Positions 10,694 through 24,700 of a stretch of 64,000 nt of DNA are shown in pieces. Every line of letters starts with the position of its first letter. The stretch's first letter is position 1. A model generated the notes under the pieces. That model worked only from the letters and a program-made list of their open reading frames with translations. It was not told where the DNA came from and ran no database searches. A program made the position numbers and the translations under genes. The DNA is from Boswellia sacra (Eukaryota; Streptophyta; Magnoliopsida; Sapindales; Burseraceae): assembly GCA_013180625.2 (NCBI GenBank), contig SNVD02002538.1, positions 496,001 through 560,000 on the forward strand, read 5' to 3'.

Positions 10694-13600
10694 GACTAAT
10701 CATTGAAGAAATCTTTTGTTTGGAGGCATATGTGTTCAATATGTATTCAGAAACAGATTCTTGGGCCCTTCATGTATAAATTTGAGAAAGGCAACGAACA
10801 AGAGAAGCATACCCACCAAACTGAAGATGATGTCTTACATTAATCAGGAAGTGCCTTTACGGGCCATTATTTAGAATAAATCTTCGCAAGTAGCTGTTTT
10901 TTGAGTATATATTCAATTGGAAACATACACATTCACAACATTTCTACAATATGTAAATGATTCTGACGCCACAATTCCATTATTTCTACATATGTATACA
11001 TGTCTTTTCAAGCAGGTATTTTATCTGTTATTACTACGAACAGTTCTAGCCAATATAGACTCTGAAATGAGAATATAAACGTACTCTATGTAAGCCAAGA
11101 TTTTCACTCACATTATCTCTCCCGTTCTTCTCTATTTTTCTTAACAAATGCATCAATTTACTCAATACTATAAGAACTGCCTTTTTCTTATTGTACAAAG
11201 TTTGCTTTATTCAATTGAATCCCTGCCATTAGAACTTGATAATTTCAACTAAGAATATTACTGAATATGTTATACATGTCATAGCAATATCTCATATCGG
11301 CAAAAAATGATTGATTTATGCTGAAACAGGACAAGTAAGATAATCTAATAAGTGGAAAAAGATTGACTTCTGCCAAAACGTCAGTGTCTGTAATTGATCC
11401 ACTAAGCCTTTTAGTGTCAGTTTCCTGCCACTTAAAAGGAGCTACTTGATTCTTAATTAAAAGAAGAAAATCGTAAAATCAGTTGAAAATCAAAACTCAA
11501 AAGTTCCACTAGTCTCATCAGTTATTAGTATTGGCAAATGGCAATTGTAATCCCTCTGCCAAACTGAGAGCAGCTTTTCTCAAAAATGTTATTTTATCTG
11601 ACACACTGAAAGGAAATCAATTAACCAAATAAACAACTTTCTAAGAAAAGGTTTATGCTCGGTCATCCATTATTATCTCAAGTAATTTCCAATTCATATA
11701 TGGTTTAAATAATACGAAAGGGACTCAAACGTATGACCGTTAGATCAATATAATTTTGAAACCATATTAAATTTACCATTTTTCTGAAAGTTCTAAGTTT
11801 ACAGATGCGAGTTTAACTCTAGTATTAAGCCTCTAATAATAAGTATCATAATACCTCAATATATGGATCTCACACTCTTACAAGTCACAAGGTAGCAATT
11901 CTTCTCTAAGAGCAATACAATTCATAAATTAGAATTTACGAGTCTAATCTAGACTAGAAGAGTATATCCTGAAAGATAACAGAATCACAGAAGCTGGTAC
12001 AAGATTCCAAATCTAGCAGAGCAGACGACGATTGCCTCAGATTAAGCAAAAATAGCAATTTGCATAACTAGTTTCAAGTTCCAATTCACTTAATAAACAA
12101 ACCAATAAAGTAGACGTATCTCAGTAAGCAGAGTACCAAATTGCAGAACTGGGTTCGAGATTCCAAATTAATTGATCAGACAAGACCATCATTGCCTCGA
12201 GTTAAAGTAGAGCAAGAAGGTCCAAACAAGTGCAACAAAATAAAAACAGTATAAGGGAAAGTCTAAAATCATCTGAAATTTTTTAATTATGACAAATTTG
12301 GATGCTTTAGTTGATATTGATGCTAAATGCATCAAAGCGCTATCATTGAGCGCAGATGCCGCTGGCCGTCGTCTAACGCCAGTAAATGATAATTTTTTAT
12401 TAATCCTTATTAGATAATAATTATTTATCTAATCTAAATTATGTACTATATCATTTAACAATTGTATTTCACTATGCTATTTAATAAAAATAATTAATTT
12501 AAGAAATAAAATTTACTTAACACCCCAATACAACTTTATCATATAATATTTTCAATTTAATAATTTTAAATACTACCACGAATCCAAAGTCCAAACTAAT
12601 TCCTAGCTACTCCCTCCCGTATTCGGCTTCGATTTGACTGATTGTTTAGTATATATCACATAAATTTACTATATTTCATTTCCAAGTCACAGCTTTTTTT
12701 AGAAAAGTAGAAGATCAAAGCTTTGGAGACTACAAAATCTTTTATTCTTTCACACGGTCTCTGAATTATAGCACTATTTCAGGATATAATGAAAGGGAAG
12801 AAGGGGATTTTATAGTATTTCAGATCTTCATTTATGTGACCCAACTTTTCTTTTTATTGACACATAAGCTAAATTCCAATTTACAATGTATAAAATCTCC
12901 GGAGTAATAATCCGGGATACACGCGATCCCCTTTGATATCTTCTTGTGTCTAGTGCTAAAACAAGTTTTTGCCAAAGTTAGAACTTTAGCTACTCAACAT
13001 ACAAGCATTTGATACTCTCAGGAAAGCAATCTAGTTGAAAATTATTGGAGGTAGTGGAGGTGCAAAAAGAGATTTGTATCGAGAAGCCTAGATGGAGATA
13101 TAGTATTTTAGAGTGGCATCTACGAAAGCACATTAAAAGTAAGGAATCGAGAATCCAAGAGAGCATCTTGTTCTTGATTGCAGTAATTCTTATAGAAGAA
13201 TATGCACAATGTGAGCAAAAGTTTACAGACATAAACCAAAAAACACATAAAAAGATCAAATGAATTTTATACAAGCGGGGTAACTAAAGGTAAGCTTCTG
13301 GCCTGCCCTTGCGTTGCATCATAATTCAAAAGCTCTCATCAGCTGTTTCAGCTCTTTTTACGCTACAGAAAGGAGTATCTTCCTTGCCAAAAAACCTACC
13401 TCGAAGATGGGAAAGATCTGGACGGGCTTGGAAAAGATATTATTCCTTTTTGGTCCAAAAACAAAACCCTACACTTAATGGAGAAATTCTTGGAGAAGAG
13501 GTAACACGCATTACTATTCACTATCACGATCACTGTTAACATGCATGTGATGTCTCAGATCAGACTCTGAGAAGAAAACAGTCAACACCGAAACATAAGG

Positions 13601-14911
13601 AAATTCACTAGCAGGGCAAAAAGAAGAGTGAATGTGATTGCCCAAAACAAGCTTTAGAGATTAACCCATGCACGGGCGTTGCGCGAGCTCTGCAACGCAA
13701 AAACCCTCCATCAACAACCCAAAAGACCCAACCCGCACGTACGTGACCCTTTGTCATCTCTATAAACCTTCAAGTGTAACTTAAAAAGCTTCCAAAAATT
13801 CAAACGGCTCACAAAGTATTTAAGTTCTTTTCACGTATCCTTCTCAGAGGACGTGAATATTACAACTTAATTAGCATTTCGATCGTTCTATAATACATTT
13901 ATGTATTGATATATTTGATTTATATAATTTGCACACAAATATTTTGTGTATATACATATATATATTAGTTTCCAAATTTTATATATAAAAAGTTAATAAT
14001 TGTATTCAAAAACAATTTTTTTAAATAATTTATATTAATAAATTTTGTGTATATATTTAAAACTTTTATATGTAACAGATAACCTATCATAACATTTCTT
14101 ACGGGTTCTAAGCCCATCATACGAACCCAATCCCTAGCCTGGAACCAAACAAATAGGTGTAGATGTAGATGGGTGTGGCCACTGCCTACTGGCCAGTGAC
14201 TACTGGGAGCTAGACTTAGCTAGCTTGCATGTCTGATAAAGTGATAATGACGATACAAGACAGTGTTAGATTTAGCTAAGCTAGCTGCTAGTATGCAATG
14301 CAAGGGTTGGAAAGATCTAATCCCTTCAACCCAAAAAAGCTGTCGTTTTCATGGGAATGGGTGCTCTGTTATTGATTTTATTCAGTTTCATGAGGGGGGT
14401 AAAGAATCTCTGCTGCCGTGTGTGAGCTTTGCCCGATGAATTTTATCACTTTCACTTTAATATGTACTTGTGTTGGCCCCCGGGTAAATCATTTGGGAGA
14501 TTGACGTGCCATTCACGGAAGTTCTATTGCTATTACATTTCAACACTGCCAACAGTGTCTTTGAAGTTGAAATCTCTCTTTCATTGCCCTGCTCTGCATA
14601 CTGCAACTGCATCGTCTCATTCACAATCACATGCCCCTGACCTGACCATCTTTACAAGGACAAAGAGATGCCGCTATACTACACACAAGTTGAAGCAGCC
14701 CTTGGCCTCAGCAGCTCCTGGGAATCATATACGGATAATGATGGTAGTAGTTAATAGATTGTTTTGTTGTGTGAAAGATAAGTTTACAAGTGATTTCGTA
14801 TATTGTCGTTGGTAAGAAGGATTTGCTAATTTTTACTCTCTAATTGTGTCACTGGCTCAGTCATCATTACCTTACTTTACAATGTCGTAGAAGATACACT
14901 CTTCAATTGAT
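10694..14911. other. long intergenic stretch, no gene recognised
   Basis: About 4.2 kb without a supported gene. Short open frames at 13045-13263 (+), 13309-13539 (+) and 14429-14815 (+) lack domains and splice context. The segment 13630-13760 and the area around 14100-14800 are less AT-rich than the surroundings and might hold an unrecognised non-coding exon or regulatory DNA. The stretch 13870-14060 is very AT-rich, with recurrent ttttgtgtatata motifs. Confidence 0.45.
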
Positions 14912-14920
14912 TTTTTAATA

Positions 14921-15134
14921 GAATAATGCTACTCTTACAAACTGCTTATACAAACTCACTTATACAAACTGACGTGACATAATATGATTTGATAAATAAA
15001 TGTAGTGATTTGATAAATATATATTAATAATAAATGACATTAATTAATATGGATGATGTGACGATCATATAGGGATGCCACGTCAGTTTGTACGTGTGAG
15101 TTTATATAAATAGTTTGTATGAGTAACATTACTC
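14921..15134. mobile_element. MITE copy A, Mutator-type (214 bp)
   Basis: Terminal inverted repeats are gaataatgctactc on the left and gagtaacattactc on the right. Pairing extends inward, with tacaaactgacgtg opposite cacgtcagtttgta. A perfect 9-base target-site duplication, tttttaata, sits at 14912-14920 and 15135-15143. A second copy of identical length lies at 52520-52733 and agrees at roughly nine in ten positions by eye. There is no coding capacity, so mobilisation would need a transposase elsewhere. The 9-base duplication points to a Mutator-like source. Confidence 0.9.
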
Positions 15135-15143
15135 TTTTTAATA

Positions 15144-17529
15144 AGATGTAGAAAATAACGTACATTTTTTTCTTTAATAAATCAAAGTCAAGACTTATAA
15201 ATTTACGGTTCAAAGCAAGTTTGCCTTACACCAGTCACCAACGAGACAGATTTTTTAATATATATTAATGAAAAGTTGGATAAAATCTTTATAAATGATG
15301 TGTGCCTCATCCCATCATTGACATTACACTGTTTGCACATTTATATAACAAAAAAGACGATAATGGTAATGTATAGCGGTTGGGCCTAGTTTTAGCCCAA
15401 CCCAATCAGAAAGGTCATATACTGAAGGGGAATCCTAAATACACCCAGCCCAACCCTAAATTTTATATAGGGCAGGAGGCTAAATAAACCTCACATGCCT
15501 ACTAAATACGCCAACATGGTTTGTTATTATTCATATTTAAAATTAATTCACTCAAAATGTGAAACGTTATAAAATTCACGGAAGTATAAAATATTCGTCA
15601 CATTAAGCTTAACACTTTGATTTAATTTTTTTAACTTAAAAGTAGACTTAAATTTGTGATCATTAATCTTACCTAATCAATGATTGAGATTTAAATATTA
15701 AAAATTTGTATTTAACGATGACAACTATACAATCATCCAAACAATTAAATATTTGAAATTAATAACTAAAAATTTGAGTATAGTTTTAAGTTAAAAATTT
15801 TGAGTCAAAATATCCCATCTCTAAACTTAATAATCATAACATATAATGCTATACTTGCAATATTGTCATTATATTTGCACCATTTGGGATGTGTAATGAA
15901 TAACGTTAAAAAAGCAAAATTCTGTTAAAAACGTTCACTGAATATTAATAAATAGTGAGACAATTTAATTTCATTAGGGAATTATAAATCCTTAGCTAAT
16001 TAATCCATCAAATACTCATTTACTAAGAGGGATAAAGAAAGCTAAGATCTCAAATTATGAAAAGAAAAAGACATTTTTCTAATACTTGTATCTTTATTTC
16101 TGCCATTAATAAAATTATCTAATACATCAAGATATCAATAAAATGGAAATTATTACTAGCTAAAATTGATTTCTATTAAAAAATTAGAAAATTAGCTTAC
16201 CCTAAAATGACGTTTCTTTCTTTCTTTCTCTCAATCAATCATAAAATACAATGTAGAGTACTGACATTGTTTTTCTTTAAAAAAAAAAAAAAAACCTGAA
16301 ATTGTTTGTGATTTATGATCAAATACACCACATTAGTATCTAAAATTTTTGCAACATATAATAAAGCAGGTTGAAACACTGTGCAAACTTAGATTTGAAA
16401 ATAAAATCGGGAGATCGAGTGTTGAAGGAGTTGAATTGCCGGAAGGCTCCCAACAAAGTGTGAACGTGTGGACCCAGAATGGATAAATTCCACGCGGAGG
16501 AGAATAATCACCGCGCAGAGCGGGGAGGACCGCCACTCCCCCTCTCTCATCTCATGGTTGGCCATCGTGGGTCTGTCTCTCAAAGGCTCAATCTCAATGA
16601 TGAAGTGTTCCTTCCATATTCAATTCACACCTCTCCACGTTACATGCAACTGATTAGCGCCTGTCCTCAAAAGTGTATGCTCTTTCATTATCTCTGTAAT
16701 CAACAGACCTTCAATTTATGGGTCCATTCACACTGCTTATTTCTCAAATCCAACACTAAAGCCTGCAAAGTCAACAATTGATTTCTACGCTATGCAATGC
16801 CTCATAAAGCACAATTATGTAGAGTGCATGCGGGAGTATCGTAGAGCAATGCTAAGTCAGAATATTTATGAATCATTAAATTTAGTGTTTATTACAAAGC
16901 TAAAACACAGTGATATCAAATGATTTTGTACATCATGATTACCATTGATTGAGTATTTTTGATCAACTTTCTGATGGCATAGAACCCAAAAATCACACAG
17001 TACGACCAAAAAGGAAAGCTAGGAAAAAAAGAAATCAATTCAAACAATTTGGTCAAAGAACATAAATTGATTGATGAAGGCCGACTTGTCCTTCAAAATT
17101 CACTTTATCAGTGGACACTGCTCAAAACTTTACTTTGAATTACTGGACTCTGGAGTTATCGGTTTAGTTTATATATTTCCGGTAGTACTTGACGTATCGG
17201 TGTACGTGAGCTACCCTGTTGCATGATGAGTTCGTATAAATGGAGATCAGAGGTGTTCACTGTTCAAACAGTATAACTTACATCACTCCAAGTTATTGAA
17301 CTCAGCAAATTAACCATCTTCTAAGAAACTGATAGCTGTAGTACGCGTAAGTAGAACATCTATTGTAAGAAATCGAACTGAACATCTTCATTTCACTAGA
17401 TGATAGACTACAGTACATGAGCCTTGAAATTTTGCTACGTACATTAAAGATAAGATTAGATTAACGAAGTTAAAGAGAACCGAAGTGGTTCTTTATTATC
17501 ATTTCATGCTACTAGCTAGCTACTTCACT
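15144..17529. other. intergenic, no gene recognised
   Basis: Mostly AT-rich. The segment 16390-16780 is distinctly less AT-rich and is open in several frames on both strands, but no frame gives a known protein. It could be a gene fragment, an untranslated exon or a regulatory block. The last part, about 17400-17529, is probably the 3' untranslated region of the OVATE family gene on the minus strand. Confidence 0.45.
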
Positions 17530-18615
17530 TCAAAGAGCCCTAGAAGCCTTGAAGCTACCTGATCTTCGATCAAACAAAGTGTCCCATATCTCAGTGAAAG
17601 CGTCAATAATAACCCTATGATGCTCCCTGGAATTCAAAGATAGAAAACAGTGCAAGAGCTGCTCCAGATCATTCTCCTCAAACATTTGCTTCTCCAAAAT
17701 CATCTCCATCATCGATCCTTTGAAATCCTCGTAAGGGTCCTTAGATTTCTTCACAACTGCAAAGCTTTCTCTCACTTTCCCATCACCAGTGCAGGGTCTC
17801 AGCCTTTGTAGAAACATGGACAATCTCGCCGGAGACTCGAGCTCCGGAGAAGATAACACAACATTCTTTGCCACCTCTTGACTAGTCTTCAAAACTCTCC
17901 GTTTAACCCTCCTGAATTTCTTCATTTTACGCACACTTATATCCCTATTGACGGGTACTTCTCGTATGGTTTCTAGTCGAGGATAGAACTCAGATGAGGA
18001 ATAATCTGTGGTTAAGCTTCTAGATGACATTAACGTTTCTGTTTCTTCACCGCCTAGATAGTCGCTATCATCGTAACCATCACTGCTAAATAACTCAGTA
18101 TCAGCTGAAGAGGTGCTGACGCGGATCCTCGCTTGTGACGTAATTTTCTTCTTCCTGCTTAGTCGTTTTTTCTTCTCCGTGTTTGGAGGAGGTGGAGGAG
18201 GAAGCAGAAAGTCATCGTCGCAGGACGTGTCTCCGGAGGCTGAGGAGTTGTAGATTTTCTGGCGAGGAGTTTCATTAAGGACTTTGGCAACCACGTGATA
18301 GTCATCCTCTCTTTCCCAGAAGAACTCTGGGGTGGGTGGGGATTCCGTGTGGTCAGTTTCAGAGAGGTACTCAACACTGGATCTTGACTTCAACCCACAT
18401 GAAATGGAACTGATCGCGGAGGAAACATGGCGTTTGAGGTAGGAATGATGCGGCTTTGAGGTCGGGAAACGGACGGAGATCGGTTTAGGTTTTACCAAAG
18501 AGAAACGGAGAAGCGAAGGGACAGGATTTGTCGGGAGAGTGGAGGGGTCTTTTGAAAGGCAAGATTGAAAGGATGGGAGGACTCGGGATATTTGGAACTT
18601 GAAACGTCTGCCCAT
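17530..18615 (-). CDS. OVATE family protein (transcriptional repressor)
   Basis: An intronless frame of 361 residues, as is usual for this family. The OVATE domain fills the C-terminus, roughly residues 290-350: a DPYEDFKGSM block, then MILEKQMF, LLHCFLSLNS and the closing HHRVIIDAFTEIWDTLF. The N-terminal part is basic and low-complexity, begins with MGRRFKFQISRVLPSFQSC, and holds a run of prolines near the middle and a lysine/arginine-rich patch that could act as a nuclear signal. OVATE proteins act in the nucleus with TALE homeodomain partners and restrain cell elongation and organ shape. The N-terminal signature resembles the Arabidopsis OFP6-OFP8 group from memory, which is inference. 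The ATG at 18613-18615 is the natural start: it is followed by the conserved N-terminus and lies below a TATA motif. Confidence 0.93.
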   Translation of the reverse strand: MGRRFKFQISRVLPSFQSCLSKDPSTLPTNPVPSLLRFSLVKPKPISVRFPTSKPHHSYLKRHVSSAISSISCGLKSRSSVEYLSETDHTESPPTPEFFWEREDDYHVVAKVLNETPRQKIYNSSASGDTSCDDDFLLPPPPPPNTEKKKRLSRKKKITSQARIRVSTSSADTELFSSDGYDDSDYLGGEETETLMSSRSLTTDYSSSEFYPRLETIREVPVNRDISVRKMKKFRRVKRRVLKTSQEVAKNVVLSSPELESPARLSMFLQRLRPCTGDGKVRESFAVVKKSKDPYEDFKGSMMEMILEKQMFEENDLEQLLHCFLSLNSREHHRVIIDAFTEIWDTLFDRRSGSFKASRAL

Positions 18616-18700
18616 TGCTTTGCTAGCTTTTTCTTGAAGAGAAGAGAAGAGAAGAGAAATATAGGCTCAAGACATGAACTTTCTGCCTGAGAAAAGTAGG

Positions 18701-18710
18701 GTTTATATAG
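18701..18710 (-). promoter_or_regulatory. TATA box of the OVATE family gene
   Basis: On the minus strand the motif ctatataaac lies about 86 bases upstream of the start codon. A run of repeated tctct units (about 18634-18659), common in plant leaders, lies between them. Motif, orientation and spacing all fit. Confidence 0.6.
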
Positions 18711-18719
18711 CACTTTGAG

Positions 18720-21356
18720 GAAATAAATGAAATTGTTTTTCACCCACCAGGGATGGTAGACCAAATAAATGAACTACAAATTTCCTTTATTACTTTCTAC
18801 AGTGTAATCATTTATTATTATTGTCTTCTGTTCTTTCTAAACAGTGCTACTCAGGTTTTCGGAAAAACAAAACTAGTTATTGTCGGATGATGATATATAT
18901 CGTGCTTGCATGTCAAAGTTTTATCAATTATCATATAATTAATAAAGTGAGATTGCCAGTGTTTTACATGGAAAGTTTCTGTAAAACCACTGTATTTGCA
19001 ACCTTTCAGTGTCCTCTCCATTCAATATATAATTCTGTTATATGAACAATTTCTTCGTACTTTTTACTAATTAATAATGCTAATTTTAACCTAAAATTTT
19101 CCACTTCAATTGTATGAGACACAAATCTTAATCAATTTTTTATTCTATCAAACGATCGACTTACTAATTCTAATTAAAAAAACATAGCTTTATATAGAGT
19201 TTGGAATTCTATCAAGTATTGATGCAAGGCCTAGCATATATAGGAATTGGAGCAGGCATAAGCGCCTATATATATAAAAATTCGTATAATTATTTGACAG
19301 ATTTTACATATTAATGAACGGTCATTTGATAACCCAGATAAAGTAAAATCAAAACCCTTCAAAAGAGCAATCCCTCCAATATTTTTAAAATTTTGAGAAA
19401 CAGTACTATTAGTTCAAACCAAAATTAAATTAAATGACAAATACATAAATTTGACCACTACTGCATAAACTCTTTTCCGGTACCTAAGATACATGCTAGA
19501 CACTCGAGATTCCCCTTTACCATTAACCAATAAAAAAATCTAGTAGGGCAGGACTAGGAGAGTAGCTAGCCAAGAATCATTGCAGCCTTGGCTTGAATCC
19601 AAACACTACTGTTGGGTCTAGCTCTTCTCCAGTAAATGCCTTACTGACAATACTTCTTTATTGAATTGTTTCAATTTGAAGGAGGGAAGAAGCTGATCAA
19701 TCTATAAAGCCGACCCTTTAAGAGAGAGAGAGCAGAGAGAAAACTTATCATGAAATATGGAGAATAATGATGACTATAGTCCAGAGAGTATCCAACCGTG
19801 CACTGACGGATTCTTCAATAGATTGCGAATACTGCATTACACGTGTAGAATTTTGTCTCTTTAATCAGCTAACATAATTTTGAAGTGTTTATATGGATAT
19901 GGATTTGTCTACATTATATGTTCGGGTGTAAACTATATAACATTTGTTTAAAATTATCAGATAATATAAAGTCACGACAAAATTGGTATCTGAGAATTTG
20001 GATTACACAGTTCGGCAGTTGGTTCGCATCCCCAGTAAAAGATATCGAAACGATTCCCAGATTTTTTTTTTTTTCTAGCCTTATCGGTTAAAACTTCTCT
20101 CTGACAGTGGAGGTCTAGCGTATGATAACAGATATATAATATTTGAACATGCTTATTTCACATTGAGGATCGAAAAAGGGATATATGTTAATATTTTCAT
20201 TGTTTCACACGTAACCTGATCCACTTTATCTCGAAAACAGAATATACATAATCAGAGAATGGTTATAATCTTGATGCTTCAGCCTATTTTGATAAATAAA
20301 CTCGGTATTCTAGATAGTGAATAGTGCTTCAGATTAACATTAATTTTTTTATGGATCAAGAACTAGAAGCTGATCGCACTCTGATATATATGGAGAAAAC
20401 ACAGAAAGGCATTGGGGTTGGCCGAGGCTCCCCACCAAACAGACGTACAATATGGTAAAAATTTATTGCTTTTACAAATATGGTAACGGGTAATTTTGGC
20501 TACAGCTCAAGACAGACCTCAACGATGCAAAAACTTTTTATCATTAGCACAGGTTTAGGCTAGCTACCACCTGCACAGACTGAATCGAGCCCTAATTGAC
20601 CAAACGGTTAATTTCTTTAGTTTACAAGAGAAAGGATGGGTTGGATAGTCAAAAATGAGGTGGAAAGCAAGCGCTGTTGTCTCCATTCTCAGCTTAATTT
20701 CGATATTATATCAAATATATATAAACTAAAGTATGCAAGAAAAAGCGCATGTCTTTTATGTTTTGAATTAATAAGCTTTGGTTGAGCAGATATGGAGTAG
20801 ACTACTCAACAAAAAGTCGATACAAAGAAGCGCTTCTCAAACACATGGGTGGGGATCCAAGGAAACAAAATCATCTTTGCATGCAAGCGCATTTCCCTTT
20901 TCGATATCCTTTTTGGAACATGGTCATTTTGGCCAAACGTGAAAGCTTTCTTTGTACTCACTAATATCTTGAATAATGAATTGGTGCCTTCTGAGCGTCT
21001 CAGCTCAGTCAACGAGGCAGATTGGTTTCCAATCCCAATATCTTAACTTGTCGATCGATTGGCATCTGAATTATGAAATTTTCAAGGCTAATCTCTTCAC
21101 TTTCCCTACGCTCTTGTAATAGTCCATATTTTAAAATTACAAACTTTGTTTTTTAATATTGGGCCTCATGATGCTGTGATTTACAACCAAACTATGAGCC
21201 TGATTTTCACCAGCCCAATCATCTCTGTGCCGAATGGCTGCTACACGACAAAACGATATTTCTACCTGTACCTTGTACTAATAGTGTTCAACAAAGCAAT
21301 TAATAAATTAAATTAGGAGAGCAATCAAGCGACAAGCGTACCAGAATTATCATTCA
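18720..21356. other. intergenic, no gene recognised
   Basis: AT-rich DNA upstream of the OVATE family gene. No coding exon was recognised. A T run lies at about 20062-20076, preceded by ggttcgcatcccc, which resembles a pol III box B, but no convincing element ends were found around it. Confidence 0.5.
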
Positions 21357-21365
21357 AATTGGAGG

Positions 21366-21776
21366 GGGATAATTCCAATTTGCCCCCTGAGGTTAGGTGT
21401 AAAAAAAATTGAGGGCCTCAGTTTTCTGAAATCTAAATTTGCCCCCTGATGTTACTGTAGCACCGCTAGATTTAACGGAAAATGTATTAAATAGTAACTT
21501 AACGCTTTACAAATCATTTAGAAAAGTATATTATAGTCTATTTTATTGTTTATTAGCGTTAAATTATTATTTAATACATTTTTTGTTAAATCTAATATTA
21601 ATATTAAGTTATTATTTAATACATTTTCCGTTAAATCTAACGGTTTAATACATTTTTCGTTAAATCTAACGGTACTACAGTAACCTCAGGGGGCAATCTT
21701 AGATTTCAGAAAACTGAGAACTGAGGTCCTCAGTTTTTTTTAAGCCTAACCTCAGAGGGCAAATTAGAATTATCCC
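21366..21776. mobile_element. foldback TIR element (411 bp, Mutator-like)
   Basis: The element starts gggataattcc and ends with the near inverse gaattatccc. The first 115-120 bases pair almost completely with the last 115-120 on the opposite strand, including tttgccccctgaggttagg and the tttctgaaatcta block. The centre repeats ttaaatctaa(c/t)-type units several times. Flanks aattggagg (21357-21365) and aattggaag (21777-21785) form a 9-base target-site duplication with one mismatch. It has no coding capacity. Transcripts across it would form a long hairpin. Confidence 0.8.
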
Positions 21777-21785
21777 AATTGGAAG

Positions 21786-24700
21786 AGATAGGCCAGATCG
21801 CATGCATGTCTTTTACTTTCAAGCATAAACCAAAACAAAAAACAACTTGACGATGTTGAAGGGAGACGACTGAGGAGCAAATTGTAGGTTGACCCCCAAA
21901 TCAAATTTTGGCCTACCAAAAATTTGCAGATCCTAGCAACCAGCTAGAGACAAAGATAGGTCCATCTGAAATTTTGGACCTTTTAGCTACATTTACCTCT
22001 TTAATTTCAACCTATCCTGTCCTTGCTTGTACAATTTGGCCGCAACAAAGACAATTAATTAAAAACTAACGAATTATATAAACAATTAAAAAATTAAAAA
22101 AAAACCCCCCAAGTGGGCATCTCTATTGCCGTTGATCATCATCTTTTTATTGATGAAGTAAATGTTGATAAGGACTTTTGGTGACCTAATGTGTATGAAA
22201 TGAACGGCCTACAAAATGAATAAAAGTAAACTTGTGAGTGATCTCATGACAATTAAGTCAAACAAATTAAAGAATTGGCTTGGCCGATAAAAAGCAACAA
22301 GACAAGAATGGGGCCGGATTGATTTACTTGACTTTTATGCTGAAAATTCTGCTTTAAAAACAAAGAAAGGAGATCAGGATGGTTGAGTGGCATTATATAA
22401 ATAGGATACATAGATGGTTAAGATTTGATATTGTTCGTAACTGAAAAATCCAATGTATTATTATATATGCTTATTTATCTATGCTATATATGCATCTCTA
22501 TTACTTAATTGGGTCTTTTATGCAATTAATATTGTGGATATGTATGTGATATCAGATATGAATGAATTCGCTTATAGTTTTTTTTTTTCGTTTTCTGACC
22601 TAAAGTCTAATCATTTTCTCTAAACATGGCTTCAGTTAATGACATTTACATTTTAAATGGATTGCCAGTATTAGCTCATCATACTCAACGTTTTGTTTAG
22701 TTAACTTACTAGAATTGCCTCTAAGTCAGTATTCAATACTTGATTAAGATGATAATTTACGTATTATTATTTCACAAATTCTTATCAGAGGGTTGGCAAT
22801 CCTACCCGGCCGGAGCCGTTTGTAAATTTATTTTATTTTATCCTTTTTTTGCCATATTTAATAGTTCAAATATAAGTTTAATTATACAATTTACATACAC
22901 AGTATTTCCTTGATTGAAGTCAATCTAATATAAATAAAAATATTAAACGTTACTAATTAGGTGTTAAGTTAATGTGATTTTTAATGAAATTAATGTCAAA
23001 ATTCTCATTTACAGATATTACTTTGATTAGTCTAATCTTTCAAATTTGAATTAATTTTCTTTTAAATTTATTGTAATTAATAATTATTGCACTTATAACT
23101 TGAGAAATATAAAATTTTATAAAATAATTTTCTTTAATTGTCATCCTAGGTATATCACCAAAGTATCAAATTCAGTGTAAAAGATGAGACAAATCACTAT
23201 TTCATTCTACTCATTTAGAGCGCATTTTTCAACTATTAAATAAATAATTTGCCTGGTGATACACATAAGATGTATTTTATTTTTCTATAATTTTTGGGTT
23301 TGGCTATTCTATATCTGATGTGCCGGTCTATCAAAAAAAGTATATAAAAATTATAAATAAATATATAAAAATTATAAATGAATATATAAAAGTTGTAAAT
23401 ATATTTATGTATAATTTTTGTATTTAATATGCCAATATATCATATATACCGTAGCATGACATAATTTTCCTGGAAAAGCATAGAGCTTGTTGATGACGTC
23501 CGATACTAACCTTTTCTTAGATTTTTCCATGGCCACCACCAGGAAATTTTTTCGCCCAGCGGGTGGAATACAGTGTCGACCAATAAAATGTTGATGTCAT
23601 CCGTATTAGATCTTCATAATTAAATAATAAAATGTGACATATGTTACTTTTGTTTTATTTTTATAAAATAAAAAGAAGGGTAATTTGGTTCTCGGAGATC
23701 CAACATCAATAGTTGCTGTTGAATTATGACTCACCAATGGATTGGATTGTATGGCCATGATTGTGAGCGCAGGTGGCCAGTAGGCCCTAGACGACGCATT
23801 TGACCAATGACTTTGCTTGAATCTGGCCAACAAAGCTTAACTCATGGTCTCCTCTGAGCTCATCTGATGGAACTTTTCGAGTTTTGAGGCACTTACAAAG
23901 GAAGGCTGTGCTTGGATTTCGCAACCAACGTCTACAACACCCACCCACTTGCTACGTCTACATGATCATGCTTTAGACTACCACTAAGTGATCACAAATC
24001 CAATTTGGCCACGTTACTACTACTACTCCATGCATGAACATTAGAAAGCGATCGAAGCCTAGCCTAGCTACTATTTCTCAATACTAATCGTGTAGCTACT
24101 ATTTCTTCCTTCCTCACATAACACCTATTGATGCAATTTCACCTGTCCCAGAAACTATCTCATCTTCATTATCCATATTCAAACGAAGATATACTTTTTC
24201 ATTGTTTGAGAGAAACTTCTTTACGTGTTTGATTAACATGAGAGAGCATATGAAAGGGAAGACAGAACCATCATGCGAATGTGATTAATTACAACTAATA
24301 TATATAGACAAATTTCAAAGGGAATTGTTATACCAGTACTTTAAAACACGTGAAAATATTAGAAACAAAACGAATGGTCCTGAAGTGTGTAGCCGACTAG
24401 GCCGAACTTAAGGCAAATATGGACAATATGCCGAACTTAATTAGGTGTTATTATTTGCCTTATTTGCTAAGCTAGGTCCCTTTATAAGACATCCTTAATA
24501 CCTAAGATTAATTGGTAGTCCAAAAACATTGAGTAAAAGATGTGACTCAATGTTGATATCCATGTCACATATATAATTAGTATAGGATAAGCCATATTGT
24601 GTATAAGTTTTCTTACTCATATAGACTTTCCAAGATTGCACGAAAGCCCTCATGGAAAGTAAAGATGTGCTGTTAAGATTAATTTTAGTAAACTGGATCA

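Noticed and set aside
14429..14815. 128-codon plus-strand open frame
   Set aside because: No recognisable domain and a mixed composition. Nothing around it looks like a promoter or exon partner, so it was left as intergenic.
19995..20080. Possible second SINE (ggttcgcatcccc followed by a T run)
   Set aside because: A box B-like motif is present, but no credible box A at the right distance with a defined start, and no flanking duplication was found.
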